NCBI GenBank assembly: GCA_003478935.1
Contig: QUFP01000055.1
Coordinates: 1-17,223 of the forward strand
Reading direction: 5' to 3'
Source of the DNA: Firmicutes bacterium AF25-13AC
GTDB lineage: Bacteria > Bacillota > Clostridia > Lachnospirales > Lachnospiraceae
DNA: 17,223 bases
This document shows positions 7,776 to 15,421 of the stretch, one piece after another. Below the pieces are notes generated by a model. The model ran no database searches. It was given only the letters and a program-made list of their open reading frames with translations, and was not told the origin of the DNA. Position 1 is the stretch's first letter. The number at the start of each line of letters is the position of its first letter. Both the position numbers and the translations under genes were made by a program.

Positions 7776-8773
7776 TTAATCTCTTATCGAGTTCATAACT
7801 TCCATATATTTTCCAGTTCCAACTGCCACACAAGTAGTTGGCTCTTCAGCTGTCATTGTCGTGATTCCAAGACGTTCCTCAAGAAGCTGCTCAAGTCCTG
7901 TCAGCAACGCGCCGCCGCCCGTAAGTACAATACCACGGTCGGAAATATCAGCTGCTAACTCCGGAGGTGTCTTCTCAAGTACCATATGTACAGCCTCTAC
8001 GATCTGATTTGCTGACTCAGAAAGTGCCTCAAGAGTCTCCTCTGATGTAATCGTAACTGTCTTTGGAAGACCAGTCACAAGATTACGGCCTCTTACATCA
8101 ATTGCAAGCTCCTCCTGGCGCGGATAACAGGTGCCAATCTTAATCTTGATTTCCTCACCTGTGCGTTCGCCAATTAAAAGATTATGCTTCTTTCTCATAT
8201 AGCGTACAATTGCCTCATTGAAATCATCACCAGCTACCTTGATAGATTCACTGACAACAGTTCCTGCGAGTGAAATTACAGCTACATCTGTAGTTCCGCC
8301 TCCAATATCAACAATCATGTTTCCGCAAGGCTTTGTGATATCGATGCCTGCACCTATTGCTGCTGCAAGCGGCTCCTCAACAAGATAAACCTCTCTTGCA
8401 CCTGCATTAAAGGTTGCATCCTCAACAGCCTTTCTCTCTACTTCCGTAATCTGGCTCGGTACGCAGACACAAATGCGCGGTTTTCTAAATGTTCTCTTTC
8501 CGATTGCCTTTTGAATAAAGTATCGGATCATCTTTTCCGTAATCGTATAGTCAGCAATTACGCCCTGTTTAAGCGGACGGATTGCAACGATATTTCCAGG
8601 GGTTCGTCCAATCATCATACGTGCCTCTTCACCAATCGCTTTTATCTCGTTGGTATTGCGGTCATATGCTACAACGGAGGCTCCTTTAAGACGACGCCCT
8701 TCCCCTTTATATATACCAGAATACTGGCAGTTCCCAAATCAATTCCTATATCAGTTGACACGCCAAATGCCAT
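7776..8773 (-). CDS. mreB: MreB/Mbl rod-shape actin homologue, interrupted by a one-base frameshift
   Basis: Bacterial actin of the MreB/Mbl group, which forms membrane-associated filaments guiding lateral wall synthesis. The ATG at 8771-8773 (AAAGGAG upstream) opens [26 protein letters not shown], the phosphate-1 motif, and reads LKEPP then hits a stop. Adding one base at about 8676-8683 restores [33 protein letters not shown] and joins the rest, which is intact. Later motifs are [15 protein letters not shown] (phosphate 2), [11 protein letters not shown] and the adenosine motif [13 protein letters not shown]. The repaired protein would be 332 aa, normal for the family. As given, only the 280-aa part from the internal ATG at 8618 is open. 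Mbl versus MreB cannot be settled by eye; nearness to spoIIID recalls the Bacillus spoIIID-mbl pair. The break is more likely a sequencing error than gene loss. Two promoters lie upstream. Confidence 0.9.
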
Positions 8774-8830
8774 GGTTAAAACTCCTTTCCCAAGACAAGT
8801 ATCCCCCGGATAAATGCCTACACAAGTATC

Positions 8831-8858
8831 ATTATATACAATATCTTGAAAAGGGAAA
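8831..8858 (-). promoter_or_regulatory. Possible proximal promoter of mreB/mbl
   Basis: -10 TATAAT (8831-8836) with a weak -35 TTTCCC (8853-8858) at 16 nt. The start would be near 8824, about 50 nt before the coding start. Confidence 0.45.
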
Positions 8859-8999
8859 GTATTTTTTTCGATTTTCCCAAAAAATACTTCTTACGAATTT
8901 ATTAAGGCTTGTTTGGTTCTTCTTTTGTTTCATAATTCCTTAATTTTTTTTCTTCTTTATTCAGATTTCGTACAAACTTCTGTCACATTTTTGAGATAC

Positions 9000-9028
9000 A
9001 TTATAACTGTACTTAAAAAGTACTTCAA
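9000..9028 (-). promoter_or_regulatory. Distal promoter of mreB/mbl
   Basis: -35 TTGAAG (9023-9028), 17-nt spacer, -10 TATAAT (9000-9005) on the minus strand. It would give a leader of about 220 nt before mreB. No known riboswitch motif is seen in that leader. Confidence 0.6.
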
Positions 9029-9067
9029 GTCGATTCCCCATCACTTGAAAGCTTTTTCATACTCATA

Positions 9068-9166
9068 CCCGGTGCTGCAAGGCACCGGGCCCCCCTCAAA
9101 AGACAAGAGACTTGTGATTGTCCCTATACAGGGTCCGGCATTTCAATGATTTGCCGGGCCTTTTCT
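9068..9166. terminator. Cluster of short hairpins downstream of cutC
   Basis: Four small stems lie in 100 nt between cutC and the mreB promoters. CCCGGTGC/GCACCGGG (9068-9075 with 9082-9089) is perfect. ACAAG/CTTGT is at 9103-9115. CCCT/AGGG (9122-9125 with 9130-9133) partly excludes the fourth, GGTCCGGCA/TGCCGGGCC (9132-9140 with 9152-9160). The last is followed by TTTTCT only on the plus strand, so it reads as a rightward intrinsic terminator although no plus-strand gene precedes it. On the minus strand it starts 44 nt after the cutC stop but lacks a U-run. A role in ending cutC transcription is likely but weakly supported. Nothing else is recognised in 8860-9203 apart from the promoter at 9000-9028. 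Confidence 0.45.
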
Positions 9167-9203
9167 AATGCCGTCTTTCAAATATGCACACTTATTAAGC
9201 TTC

Positions 9204-9968
9204 TTATGCCTCTTTGCCACTGCATGCATCAAGCACCATGCGTGCACTTCTTACCTTCTTATCATCTGTCTGCCAGATCATATACTCACTCATTCCCGGA
9301 AGACCCATGCTTACTCTTGTATTTCGATACTTCATTGCACTCTCAAGCTCTATCTTTGCTGAAAGATGGAAATGTCTGATTCCCTTTTCATATAATGGCT
9401 TTATTACAGCATCTGACACACCTGCTCCTGCCAAAATATGGATTCTTCCCTCTGCTTTTGCTGCAAGTGCTTCAAGACAATTTGCTCCTGCCAGCGCTGA
9501 TGGCTCCTGTCCAGACGTTAACAATGTGTCCACACCAAGATGAATCAGTGCCTCTAGTGCCTCAAATGGATCTTGGCACATATCAAATGCACGATGACAT
9601 GTCACCTTACAATTTCCAGCCGCCTTCATACATTCTTCCATAAACTCCAGATCAAAACTTCCGTCAGGCAGCAGTGCACCGATAACAACGCCCTGTGCGC
9701 CTTCCTCGCGAAACGCCTGAATTTGTTCCAGAATCAGTTCCTTTTCATATTTGCTGTAGCAAAAATCGCCAAATCTTGGACGAATTAAAATGCGCGCCGG
9801 AATCCCAGCCTCATTTTGAATGATACGATACATCTTCGTATCTGGTGTCGTTCCTCCTATGATCAGATTGCTGCACAGCTCAATACGATCCGCGCCTCCC
9901 TTTTTGGCTGCAATTGCAGACTCTATGCTGTCTGTACATACCTCGAGAACTGTTTTTTCTTTTTCCAT
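9204..9968 (-). CDS. cutC: CutC family protein (putative copper homeostasis)
   Basis: 254-aa TIM-barrel protein of the CutC family, cytoplasmic. Family signatures run throughout: VLEVCTDSIESAIAAKKGGADRIELCSNL near the start, GGTTPD, IRPRFGDFCYS, then VIGALLPDGSFD, TCHRAFDM and the C-terminal HFHLSAK. CutC was linked to copper tolerance in E. coli, but the direct role is disputed and some homologues may be enzymes, so the copper label is tentative. I chose the ATG at 9968 because AGAGGGAA lies just upstream and the family usually begins here; the frame stays open another 16 codons. An extended -10 (TGCTATAAT, 10015-10023) lies just upstream. The gene is divergent from spoIIID, with 114 nt between the starts. 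Confidence 0.92.
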   Translation of the reverse strand: MEKEKTVLEVCTDSIESAIAAKKGGADRIELCSNLIIGGTTPDTKMYRIIQNEAGIPARILIRPRFGDFCYSKYEKELILEQIQAFREEGAQGVVIGALLPDGSFDLEFMEECMKAAGNCKVTCHRAFDMCQDPFEALEALIHLGVDTLLTSGQEPSALAGANCLEALAAKAEGRIHILAGAGVSDAVIKPLYEKGIRHFHLSAKIELESAMKYRNTRVSMGLPGMSEYMIWQTDDKKVRSARMVLDACSGKEA

Positions 9969-10014
9969 TGTATTCCCTCTCTTTCTATTATTTAGAATGA
10001 TCTCCCATTTTTCC

Positions 10015-10023
10015 ATTATAGCA
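10015..10023 (-). promoter_or_regulatory. Extended -10 promoter for cutC
   Basis: TGCTATAAT on the minus strand (TATAAT at 10015-10020), about 50 nt before the cutC ATG. No good -35 is seen at 16-18 nt. Confidence 0.55.
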
Positions 10024-10045
10024 TTTCTATTCTCATTTGCCTATG

Positions 10046-10053
10046 CATACATT
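10046..10053 (+). promoter_or_regulatory. Possible sigma-E-type -10 element for spoIIID
   Basis: CATACATT matches the sporulation sigma-E -10 consensus CATACANT, 30 nt before the spoIIID ATG. A convincing -35 is not visible at the usual distance. spoIIID is a mother-cell sigma-E gene in Bacillus, which makes the match meaningful but not conclusive. Confidence 0.4.
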
Positions 10054-10082
10054 GTAAAAACAAATATTTTTTTGAGGGTTTT

Positions 10083-10583
10083 ATGAGAGATTACATAGAG
10101 GAACGCGCCATTCACATTGCACAGTACATTGTTGACAACGGCGCCACGGTTCGCCAGACAGCCAGACAGTTTGGTGTCAGCAAATCAACAGTTCACAAGG
10201 ATGTCACACAGCGTTTGATACAAATAAATCCGCGCCTGGCTTTCCAGACACGGATTATTCTCGATATCAATAAATCTGAGCGTCATATACGTGGTGGAAT
10301 GGCAACACGTGAAAAATACCGCCACCACACACAGGACGTCACTTTTTCTTCGAATATTCACGCTCCATGCGGTAATACTGAATATTCTGATACTCATTCA
10401 AAAGATTCTGAATTTCCTCAGGTGCATCGTCGTACTCCACCAGATCGCCGTCATCATTTCGATAGCCGACTGCATTCATCATTGGAATTTGACCCTGCCA
10501 CAGATTTTTACGGAATGTCTGATATTCATCAAGCTGTAATCCAGCAGTCTCAAACAGCAGAATATTCAGGTAATTCAAGCTGA
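10083..10583 (+). CDS. spoIIID: SpoIIID sporulation transcription factor, with an odd C-terminal extension
   Basis: DNA-binding regulator of mother-cell gene expression during sporulation. Residues 1-81 are the complete family protein: MRDYIEERAI start, helix-turn-helix about 21-42 (ATVRQTARQFGVSKSTVHKD), then TQRLIQINPRLA and the basic SERHIRGGMATREKY. Normal SpoIIID is about 80-95 residues. Here the frame has no stop until 10583, adding about 85 residues with no family likeness. That tail is antisense to the 3' end of the convergent sulfatase gene over 245 nt, and its composition is what an antisense frame would give. The true stop may have been lost by a base error, or the longer product may be real. 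GAGGG lies at short distance before the ATG. The only plus-strand protein gene apart from the IS at the right edge. Confidence 0.88.
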   Translation: MRDYIEERAIHIAQYIVDNGATVRQTARQFGVSKSTVHKDVTQRLIQINPRLAFQTRIILDINKSERHIRGGMATREKYRHHTQDVTFSSNIHAPCGNTEYSDTHSKDSEFPQVHRRTPPDRRHHFDSRLHSSLEFDPATDFYGMSDIHQAVIQQSQTAEYSGNSS

Positions 10584-12321
10584 TCTCTACATTTGTCTGC
10601 TCTTGAATATCATAATTTGCCCAGATGAAAAATGGCGTCTTCTGACGCTGCTGCTGTTGTTCGTATGTCTGATTGTCAAAATCAAGGCCATACTCTTTGT
10701 AAATTGGACGAACCACATAATCATTTGGCTGGTGATCGCCCCAGAACACAACAATAGTCTTTCTATCTGACTGAGATAATTCACTTAAAAGTGATGCAAC
10801 ATCCTGATCTGTTTCGTACATCAAAGACAAATATTTGTTCAGATATTTATTTGAAGATGTATTCTTAAACTTAGCAACAATCTGCGGATCAAAGTTATCA
10901 AAATCACCGCCATAGTTGCTGTGATTCTGCATAGTAACATTAAACATAAAGAATGGTCCTTCTGTGTTGTTGCGCCACTCTAAAATACTCTTAAAATCAG
11001 CTTCATCAGAAACATAGTTGCGAAGCTTGTCCTCAAATGGAAAGCTTCCCTGGAAATAACGATAGTCAAAGCCCATAAGATCATATATAAACTCACGATT
11101 CCATCCCTTTGCGCGGTATGGATGTGTACCATATGTCGTATAACCATACTCCTCTAACTGAGGAACAATTGTGCTGATACCATCACGTATATACTGTAAA
11201 TATGGAACTGATCCATTTGGGAAAAATGCCATGGAATTTCCAGTTAAAAATTCAAACTCAGAGTTTGCTGTATTTCCTCCAAGAACAGAAACATCAGCAT
11301 AACCACTGATTGTATTGGCTACTTCACCTCTTAAGATGCTATGAACAAACGGCATATAATCTTTGTTTGTCTCAAACTCACCAAGCACTGCCGGATCTGA
11401 AAATGTCTCATCCATGATGGCAATGATATCTGGCAGTTCTTCTGGTGTCTCCACTTTTTCCACTTTCTGTTCATTTAGTAGAGATAATGCATACTCATCT
11501 GAGTAATTTTTTGGCTCTTCAATCTGAAGAAAATGGATGTCCAAAATGAATGACACAAAAAAGCCATCCTTACTGTGCATATACTTTGCATTAAACAAAG
11601 TATCATTTAATCCTGTATTTCTCTCTAAATTATCCTGCCATAAATATGAAATATAAAAATAAGCCGGAATACACATAGCCACAGTAAGAATCGGACGCAG
11701 AATTTTTTTATTCAGACGAATATTGGTTCTCACACCGACAATTAACATTAAAATAAACATTGCAATGTGCTCTGCAAGCGCCCAATCTACTGAAAAGACG
11801 TAGTTGTCTGCCACACTCATTGCTGTTTCAAAGGAATATATATCCCATGGAACAATAGGATTTGAACGAAACATAACAACAAAATAGTTGCCAACACCAA
11901 TAATGGCAATTGCTGCCACACAGATGGCCATTGAAATGCTAGTTCGCCCAGCTATAAAGAACACAAATAAAAATAACCAATAGTAAAATGCAATATTAAG
12001 CCGCTTTGCCAGCTCAATCATGGTACTCATCTGATGAGTCAGCGTCTCAAATGTGTAAAAACAGCCTAACGGGATGACAAGTGCAAATAGAATGCGGATC
12101 ACTGGATGCACTGGCATATCAATCATATATATGGCGAGAGTGAGCACACAAATACCTGCAAGAATCGCACAATCTTTCGCAGAAAATTCACTGTAATACC
12201 AGGCCATGCCAATCAGAATGCCAAAGCAAAGCAACAATATTGCCGCCTTGATCAGACGTGGTTTTGTCTTGCCGATATGTACCTCCTGCCGCCATGAAAC
12301 GGCCTTTTCCTTAAAACTCAT
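10339..12321 (-). CDS. LTA synthase family membrane sulfatase (phosphoglycerol transferase-like)
   Basis: 660-aa polytopic enzyme of the LtaS/MdoB alkaline-phosphatase superfamily, which moves phosphoglycerol from phosphatidylglycerol onto an envelope polymer such as lipoteichoic acid. About six to seven membrane segments lie in residues 24-226 (about 24-43, 51-67, 74-92, 109-125, 129-150, 183-199, 209-226). The extracellular sulfatase domain covers about 296-600. The metal site and nucleophile are visible: Glu305 in IIAIMDETFSD, Thr351 in GGNTANSEFEFLTG, His467 in MQNHSNY, and Asp529-His530 in VFWGDHQPN. I chose the ATG at 12321 because AGGAGAAAGAAAGG lies just before it; a TTG 14 codons upstream is open but lacks a site. 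Its promoter is at 12379-12407. Its 3' end is overlapped antisense by the extended spoIIID frame. The polymer made is not determined. Confidence 0.9.
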   Translation of the reverse strand: MSFKEKAVSWRQEVHIGKTKPRLIKAAILLLCFGILIGMAWYYSEFSAKDCAILAGICVLTLAIYMIDMPVHPVIRILFALVIPLGCFYTFETLTHQMSTMIELAKRLNIAFYYWLFLFVFFIAGRTSISMAICVAAIAIIGVGNYFVVMFRSNPIVPWDIYSFETAMSVADNYVFSVDWALAEHIAMFILMLIVGVRTNIRLNKKILRPILTVAMCIPAYFYISYLWQDNLERNTGLNDTLFNAKYMHSKDGFFVSFILDIHFLQIEEPKNYSDEYALSLLNEQKVEKVETPEELPDIIAIMDETFSDPAVLGEFETNKDYMPFVHSILRGEVANTISGYADVSVLGGNTANSEFEFLTGNSMAFFPNGSVPYLQYIRDGISTIVPQLEEYGYTTYGTHPYRAKGWNREFIYDLMGFDYRYFQGSFPFEDKLRNYVSDEADFKSILEWRNNTEGPFFMFNVTMQNHSNYGGDFDNFDPQIVAKFKNTSSNKYLNKYLSLMYETDQDVASLLSELSQSDRKTIVVFWGDHQPNDYVVRPIYKEYGLDFDNQTYEQQQQRQKTPFFIWANYDIQEQTNVEISLNYLNILLFETAGLQLDEYQTFRKNLWQGQIPMMNAVGYRNDDGDLVEYDDAPEEIQNLLNEYQNIQYYRMEREYSKKK

Positions 12322-12378
12322 TCCTTTCTTTCTCCTTCCGCCTGAGTCTTCACAGGCAATCAATAAAAATCATTGATT

Positions 12379-12407
12379 ACTTTAGCACAAATAGAGATGA
12401 ATGTAAA
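12379..12407 (-). promoter_or_regulatory. Sigma-A promoter of the LTA-synthase-like gene
   Basis: -35 TTTACA (12402-12407), 17-nt spacer, -10 TAAAGT (12379-12384). It gives a short leader of about 50 nt before the ATG at 12321. Confidence 0.6.
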
Positions 12408-12420
12408 GTGAACAATAGTC

Positions 12421-12560
12421 AGAATTATAAAAGCCCTTCGGTGAATGGTTTCGTCGCCGGACCAAACTCAGCAGGCTCCTTTTATGCTCTTTCTTATTAT
12501 ACCTTACTTTGAAAGACCTGCTTCAAGTGTCCGCCTCGTGAAATCCATTCACCTCAGGGC
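12421..12560 (-). repeat. Branched hairpin element, copy B
   Basis: Second member of the family at 4573-4719. Outer stem GCCCT/AGGGC (12433-12437 with 12556-12560), then nine perfect pairs GGTGAATGG/CCATTCACC (12440-12448 with 12545-12553), TTTC/GAAA, GGAC/GTCC (12459-12462 with 12529-12532) and inner stem AGCAGG/CCTGCT (12470-12475 with 12517-12522). The apical region has the same TTACTTTGAAAG (12504-12515), and CCGCCT follows it after the same interval as in copy A. Stem bases differ between copies while pairing is kept. On the minus strand the outer stem is followed by TTTTATAATT, so it is terminator-like for leftward transcription. It sits just upstream of the sulfatase promoter. Confidence 0.65.
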
Positions 12561-12561
12561 T

Positions 12562-12756
12562 ATGCTAGAAACAGAGCATCCGAAACAGGTTACCGCGCCC
12601 ATTCGCAAAACGCGCTTCGCGCTTACTCGCTGCTTCGCGCAATGGTTTCACCGCTGTTCACGGGACGCCCATTCACAAAACCGCACGTTCCGTGCGTCGC
12701 TTCTAATCGCAAACTAAGTTTGCTCGCAGCTTTGTTTTGTTCATTAACGGGCGTCC
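12562..12756. repeat. GC-rich hairpin array with a 70-nt direct repeat
   Basis: Two units start with nearly the same block: CGCCCATTCGCAAAAC at 12596-12611 and CGCCCATTCACAAAAC at 12666-12681, one difference in 16, offset 70 nt. Each is followed by a tight GC hairpin: GCG-CTTC-GCG around 12612-12621, and CGCACG/CGTGCG at 12682-12696. Other stems: ATGCT/AGCAT (12562-12578), GCAAACT/AGTTTGC (12709-12723), and an 8-bp closing pair GGACGCCC/GGGCGTCC (12663-12670 with 12749-12756) enclosing the second unit. Base composition is much richer in G+C than the surroundings. No coding signal is believable. It may be a dispersed or degenerate mobile repeat. Confidence 0.6.
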
Positions 12757-12836
12757 ACTTCGTCCTGCTGATCTGTCAAATTTTCATGTAAGCATTAAAT
12801 TTGTCCAGATCTAGCATGACGCGTGAACTTTTACAT

Positions 12837-12864
12837 AAAAAAATACCCTGGCTTTCGCAGGGTA
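12837..12864 (-). terminator. Intrinsic terminator in the region downstream of pepF
   Basis: Minus-strand stem TACCCTG/CAGGGTA (12858-12864 with 12844-12850), seven pairs with a 7-nt loop, followed by seven U (12837-12843). It ends the possible small RNA at 12837-13000 or a long pepF 3' untranslated region. Confidence 0.8.
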
Positions 12865-13000
12865 CTAAAAAAGGGGGAGGGCTGCCGGTAACTCACCCGG
12901 CTTGATGTTTTGTCTGCCTGTGGATTTCTCTAATTCACAGCCAATGCACTTACTCATAATGCATCTATGGCCGACTGTTTCAAAAGCTTTCATCTAAGCT
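12837..13000 (-). ncRNA. Possible small structured RNA, about 165 nt
   Basis: A weak promoter (13006-13033) and a clear terminator (12837-12864) enclose a string of hairpins read on the minus strand: AAGCUU/AAGCUU (12980s-12990s), GCCA-UAG-AUGCA with UGCAU-UGGC (about 12940-12975), CUGUGAAUU/AAUCCACAG (about 12915-12940, one mismatch), GCCGG/CCGGC (about 12885-12902) and the terminator stem. There is no open frame with a ribosome site. It matches no RNA family that I recognise. It could instead be part of the pepF 3' untranslated region. Confidence 0.4.
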
Positions 13001-13005
13001 TTGTC

Positions 13006-13071
13006 TATATAATACATGTTATTTGTGTCCAAATTTTGACCATCATCTTAAAGAAATCTTACGAATTCTTA
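13006..13071 (-). promoter_or_regulatory. Weak promoter with three phased upstream TAAGA boxes
   Basis: -10 TATATA (13006-13011) with a poor -35 TTTGGA (13028-13033) at 16 nt. Just upstream on the same strand are three TAAGA boxes starting at 13071, 13061 and 13050, so spaced 10 and 11 nt, one DNA turn apart. Phased direct repeats next to a weak -35 are typical of activation by OmpR/PhoB-type regulators, but the motif is short and A/T-rich. Confidence 0.35.
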
Positions 13072-13154
13072 CCAAACCCTTATTAAAAATAAATAATTTA
13101 TTAACTATTCAGAGCCATGCGAAATTGCATGGAAAAGTACGAACCGAGCATTTT

Positions 13155-14911
13155 TCACCCGATCAATGCTACATATTCATCAATCAGATTTGCAAATGTC
13201 TGAAGGCTGCTTCTCCAGAAATCTGGCTTTGTCAGATCTATTCCTGCCATTTTTGCTGTGTCCTCTACGGAACATGTCGCAGTTGCTTTTAGCAGTGCAT
13301 TGTATTTCGGAACAAAACTATCTCCCTCATTTAAAAACTGTGTGTACAGACCCATTGCAAATAAACCGCCAAATGCATATGGGAAGTTGTAGTAGCTTAA
13401 TCCTGATGAATAGTAGTGACCCTTGCAAGTCCACATATATGGATGAAGCTTTGTCTGATCAAGACCATCTCCATATGCCTGCTTCTGAGCATCAAGCATA
13501 ATCTCCTTTAAGTCATTTGTCATCAAAAACTGCGCTTCACATTTATGGAATACTGCATCCTCAAATAAAAATCTGGAATAAATGTCACAGATAATCTGAG
13601 TTGTTCCGGACAGCAAATTTTCCAGAATAGCAAGCTTTTCCTGTGGATCATTTGACTTTTTATATGCACTCAACATAAAGTGTGTCTCATTAAAAGTAGA
13701 AGCTGTCTCTGCAACTGGCATAGAGTAATCCTGATTTAAGATACGATTCTCAAATATCTGCTTATTGTGGAAAGCATGGCCAAGCTCATGTGCAAGTGTT
13801 ACAACAGAATCAAATGAACCATTGAAATTAGTCAAAATACGGCTCTGCTTTTCGGTTGTCACATTAGCGCAGAATGCACCGCCTACCTTTCCCTCATGAG
13901 GATAAAAATCGATCCAACTCTCTGCGAAAGCACGTGCCATCATATCTGACAATTCTTTTGAAAAATGGCTGAAGTTTTCTACAAGAGTATCTCTTGCAGT
14001 TTCTGCAGTATAATTGGAATCCATCTTTCCAACAGGTGCAAACATCTCATACCACGGCAGTCCGCTTCGTAGCCTAAATATTTTGCCTTTGCCTTCAGAT
14101 ATTCCCAGAACTTTGGCAGATACTCGCGCATTGCAGTGAACATTGCATCAAGAGTTTCCTTTTTCATATGGCACTGTTCAAGTGTCATAGCTAGAGGACT
14201 CTCATATCCCTTCTTTTCGCTTAACATTGATACCTGTCCCTTGATATTATTAAGTGCAAATGCAATAGAGTCTGCAATTTTATCATAGCTTGCAAGCTCA
14301 GCCTCATATGCCTTCTTTCTTATTTCCTTATCCTCACTTGTTGCCAGATTTCTGACTGCCGGAAGAGTAATAACCTCTCCCTCATAATCCACCTTTAATG
14401 TTGATGTTAAATAATCAAACAGCTTGCCCCATGCACCACCGCCTGTGATATCCATATGTGCAATCAGATCTTCCATATCATCTGATAACATATGAGCTGC
14501 ATCTTTCTTTATCTCTGTCAGATAATAATTATACTCTGTAAGCAAACTGCTCTGTGCAATCACCTGATCAAGATTTTCAATTGAAGCTACATACTTGCAA
14601 AATGCAACGTTTGCTGCTGTCTGATTTGCTGCGATACGGTCATAACGTGCCCCCATATCATTTGTTTTGCTATCTGACGTATTAACAGATGCCTTCAATG
14701 AAATAAACTCACCAAGACGGCTTCCTAATACTGCCATTTCTTCTTTTACTATAAGACATGTTTCCAGTCCCTTTACTGGGTCGAGCTTTTTAGCTGCCTC
14801 GATTTTTTCCTTCATTCCAGCAACCTCAATCTCAAATTTTTTCATATCTTCGTCAAACTTCGGATCCTCATATCCGTGATACAGTACGTCCAATGACCAT
14901 TCCTGATTCAT
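13155..14911 (-). CDS. pepF: Oligoendopeptidase F (M3 family), interrupted by a one-base frameshift
   Basis: Cytoplasmic zinc metallopeptidase of family M3B that cuts medium-length peptides. The N-terminal helical part reads from the ATG at 14911 (AAAAGGG upstream; MNQEWSLDVLYHGYEDPKF) to about residue 283 (KAKYLGYEA). Adding one base at about 14062-14065 (GCGGA to GCGGGA) gives EAGLPWYEMFAPVG and joins the second part, open from 14045. The catalytic motif HELGH is at about 375-379 of the repaired protein (TLAHELGHAFHNK), and the third zinc ligand is Glu402 in MPVAETASTFNE. Repaired length 585 aa fits the usual 590-600. The start overlaps the stop of the upstream zincin gene as ATGA, so the two are coupled. 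As given, neither half alone would be a complete enzyme. The break looks like a sequencing error. Confidence 0.92.
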
Positions 14912-15300
14912 TTTTCCCTTTTCCTTTCCGCACAAAGCCCTCTCTGCAGGTAAGCTGCAATCTGCTCTTCGTCCCATTTTTCAAGAGAACGAATACCAGC
15001 ACGCCCTTCTATGTGGTGCTTTAATTCATGACGCAGCACACGTGCAATCTCACGGCGCATTCCTTCATCGTCAAGATAGCCGAATAAACGCATCATACTT
15101 CCATAATAAATTACGATCTGTTTTCCCATCTGGTAGCTGTGCAGATATTGGCCTGCAATGTACAAATCATTGTTCTGCGCATAGGGGCTTAGCTTTGTCT
15201 CTTCTGAAATGATTACACCACCGTTAAGTCCCTCATAGAACTTTTCCGGTATCTTTTCTGCCTCTTCCTGCAGGATTTCCTGAAATCTGTCATACTCCAT
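14908..15300 (-). CDS. Small zincin-like metallopeptidase (HExxH, probable Zincin_1 family)
   Basis: 130-aa soluble protein with a zinc-peptidase motif RHELKHHIEG: His91, Glu92 and His95 form HExxH. The size, the N-terminal helix and the VIIYYGSM-like strand before the motif (QIVIYYGSMMRLFGY, 61-75) resemble the small zincin proteins of Clostridia and Actinobacteria, whose function is not established. No signal peptide or membrane segment. The ATG at 15300 has AAAGGAAAG upstream. A promoter TTGCTT-17-TAAGAT lies at 15348-15376. Its stop overlaps the pepF start by 4 nt, so it heads a two-gene peptidase operon. Confidence 0.8.
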   Translation of the reverse strand: MEYDRFQEILQEEAEKIPEKFYEGLNGGVIISEETKLSPYAQNNDLYIAGQYLHSYQMGKQIVIYYGSMMRLFGYLDDEGMRREIARVLRHELKHHIEGRAGIRSLEKWDEEQIAAYLQRGLCAERKREK

Positions 15301-15347
15301 GGCAGTCTTTCCTTTCTGTACTCTGTGCTTTACATCATTACAGATTT

Positions 15348-15376
15348 ATCTTACCGCAGATGTGGAAATTAAGCAA
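15348..15376 (-). promoter_or_regulatory. Promoter of the zincin-pepF operon
   Basis: -35 TTGCTT (15371-15376), 17-nt spacer, -10 TAAGAT (15348-15353). The start would be about 40 nt before the zincin ATG. Confidence 0.55.
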
Positions 15377-15421
15377 GAGATATATGCTGCCGGAAGGTTA
15401 TTGGAAATGTCTACATTCGCT

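Noticed and set aside
8511..9379. Several plus-strand frames of 60-100 residues around the mreB promoter region
   Set aside because: Overlap promoters, hairpins or the antisense of mreB and cutC; no ribosome sites or recognisable domains.
12870..12905. Resemblance of GGGTGAGTTACCGGC to part of the cobalamin riboswitch core
   Set aside because: The GGGAA start, the CCGCNACUGU part and the B12 box are all missing, and no B12-related gene follows.
13115..13132. Hairpin CCATGC/GCATGG after pepF as a terminator
   Set aside because: On the minus strand it is followed by CTCTGAATAG rather than a U-run, so evidence for termination is too weak.
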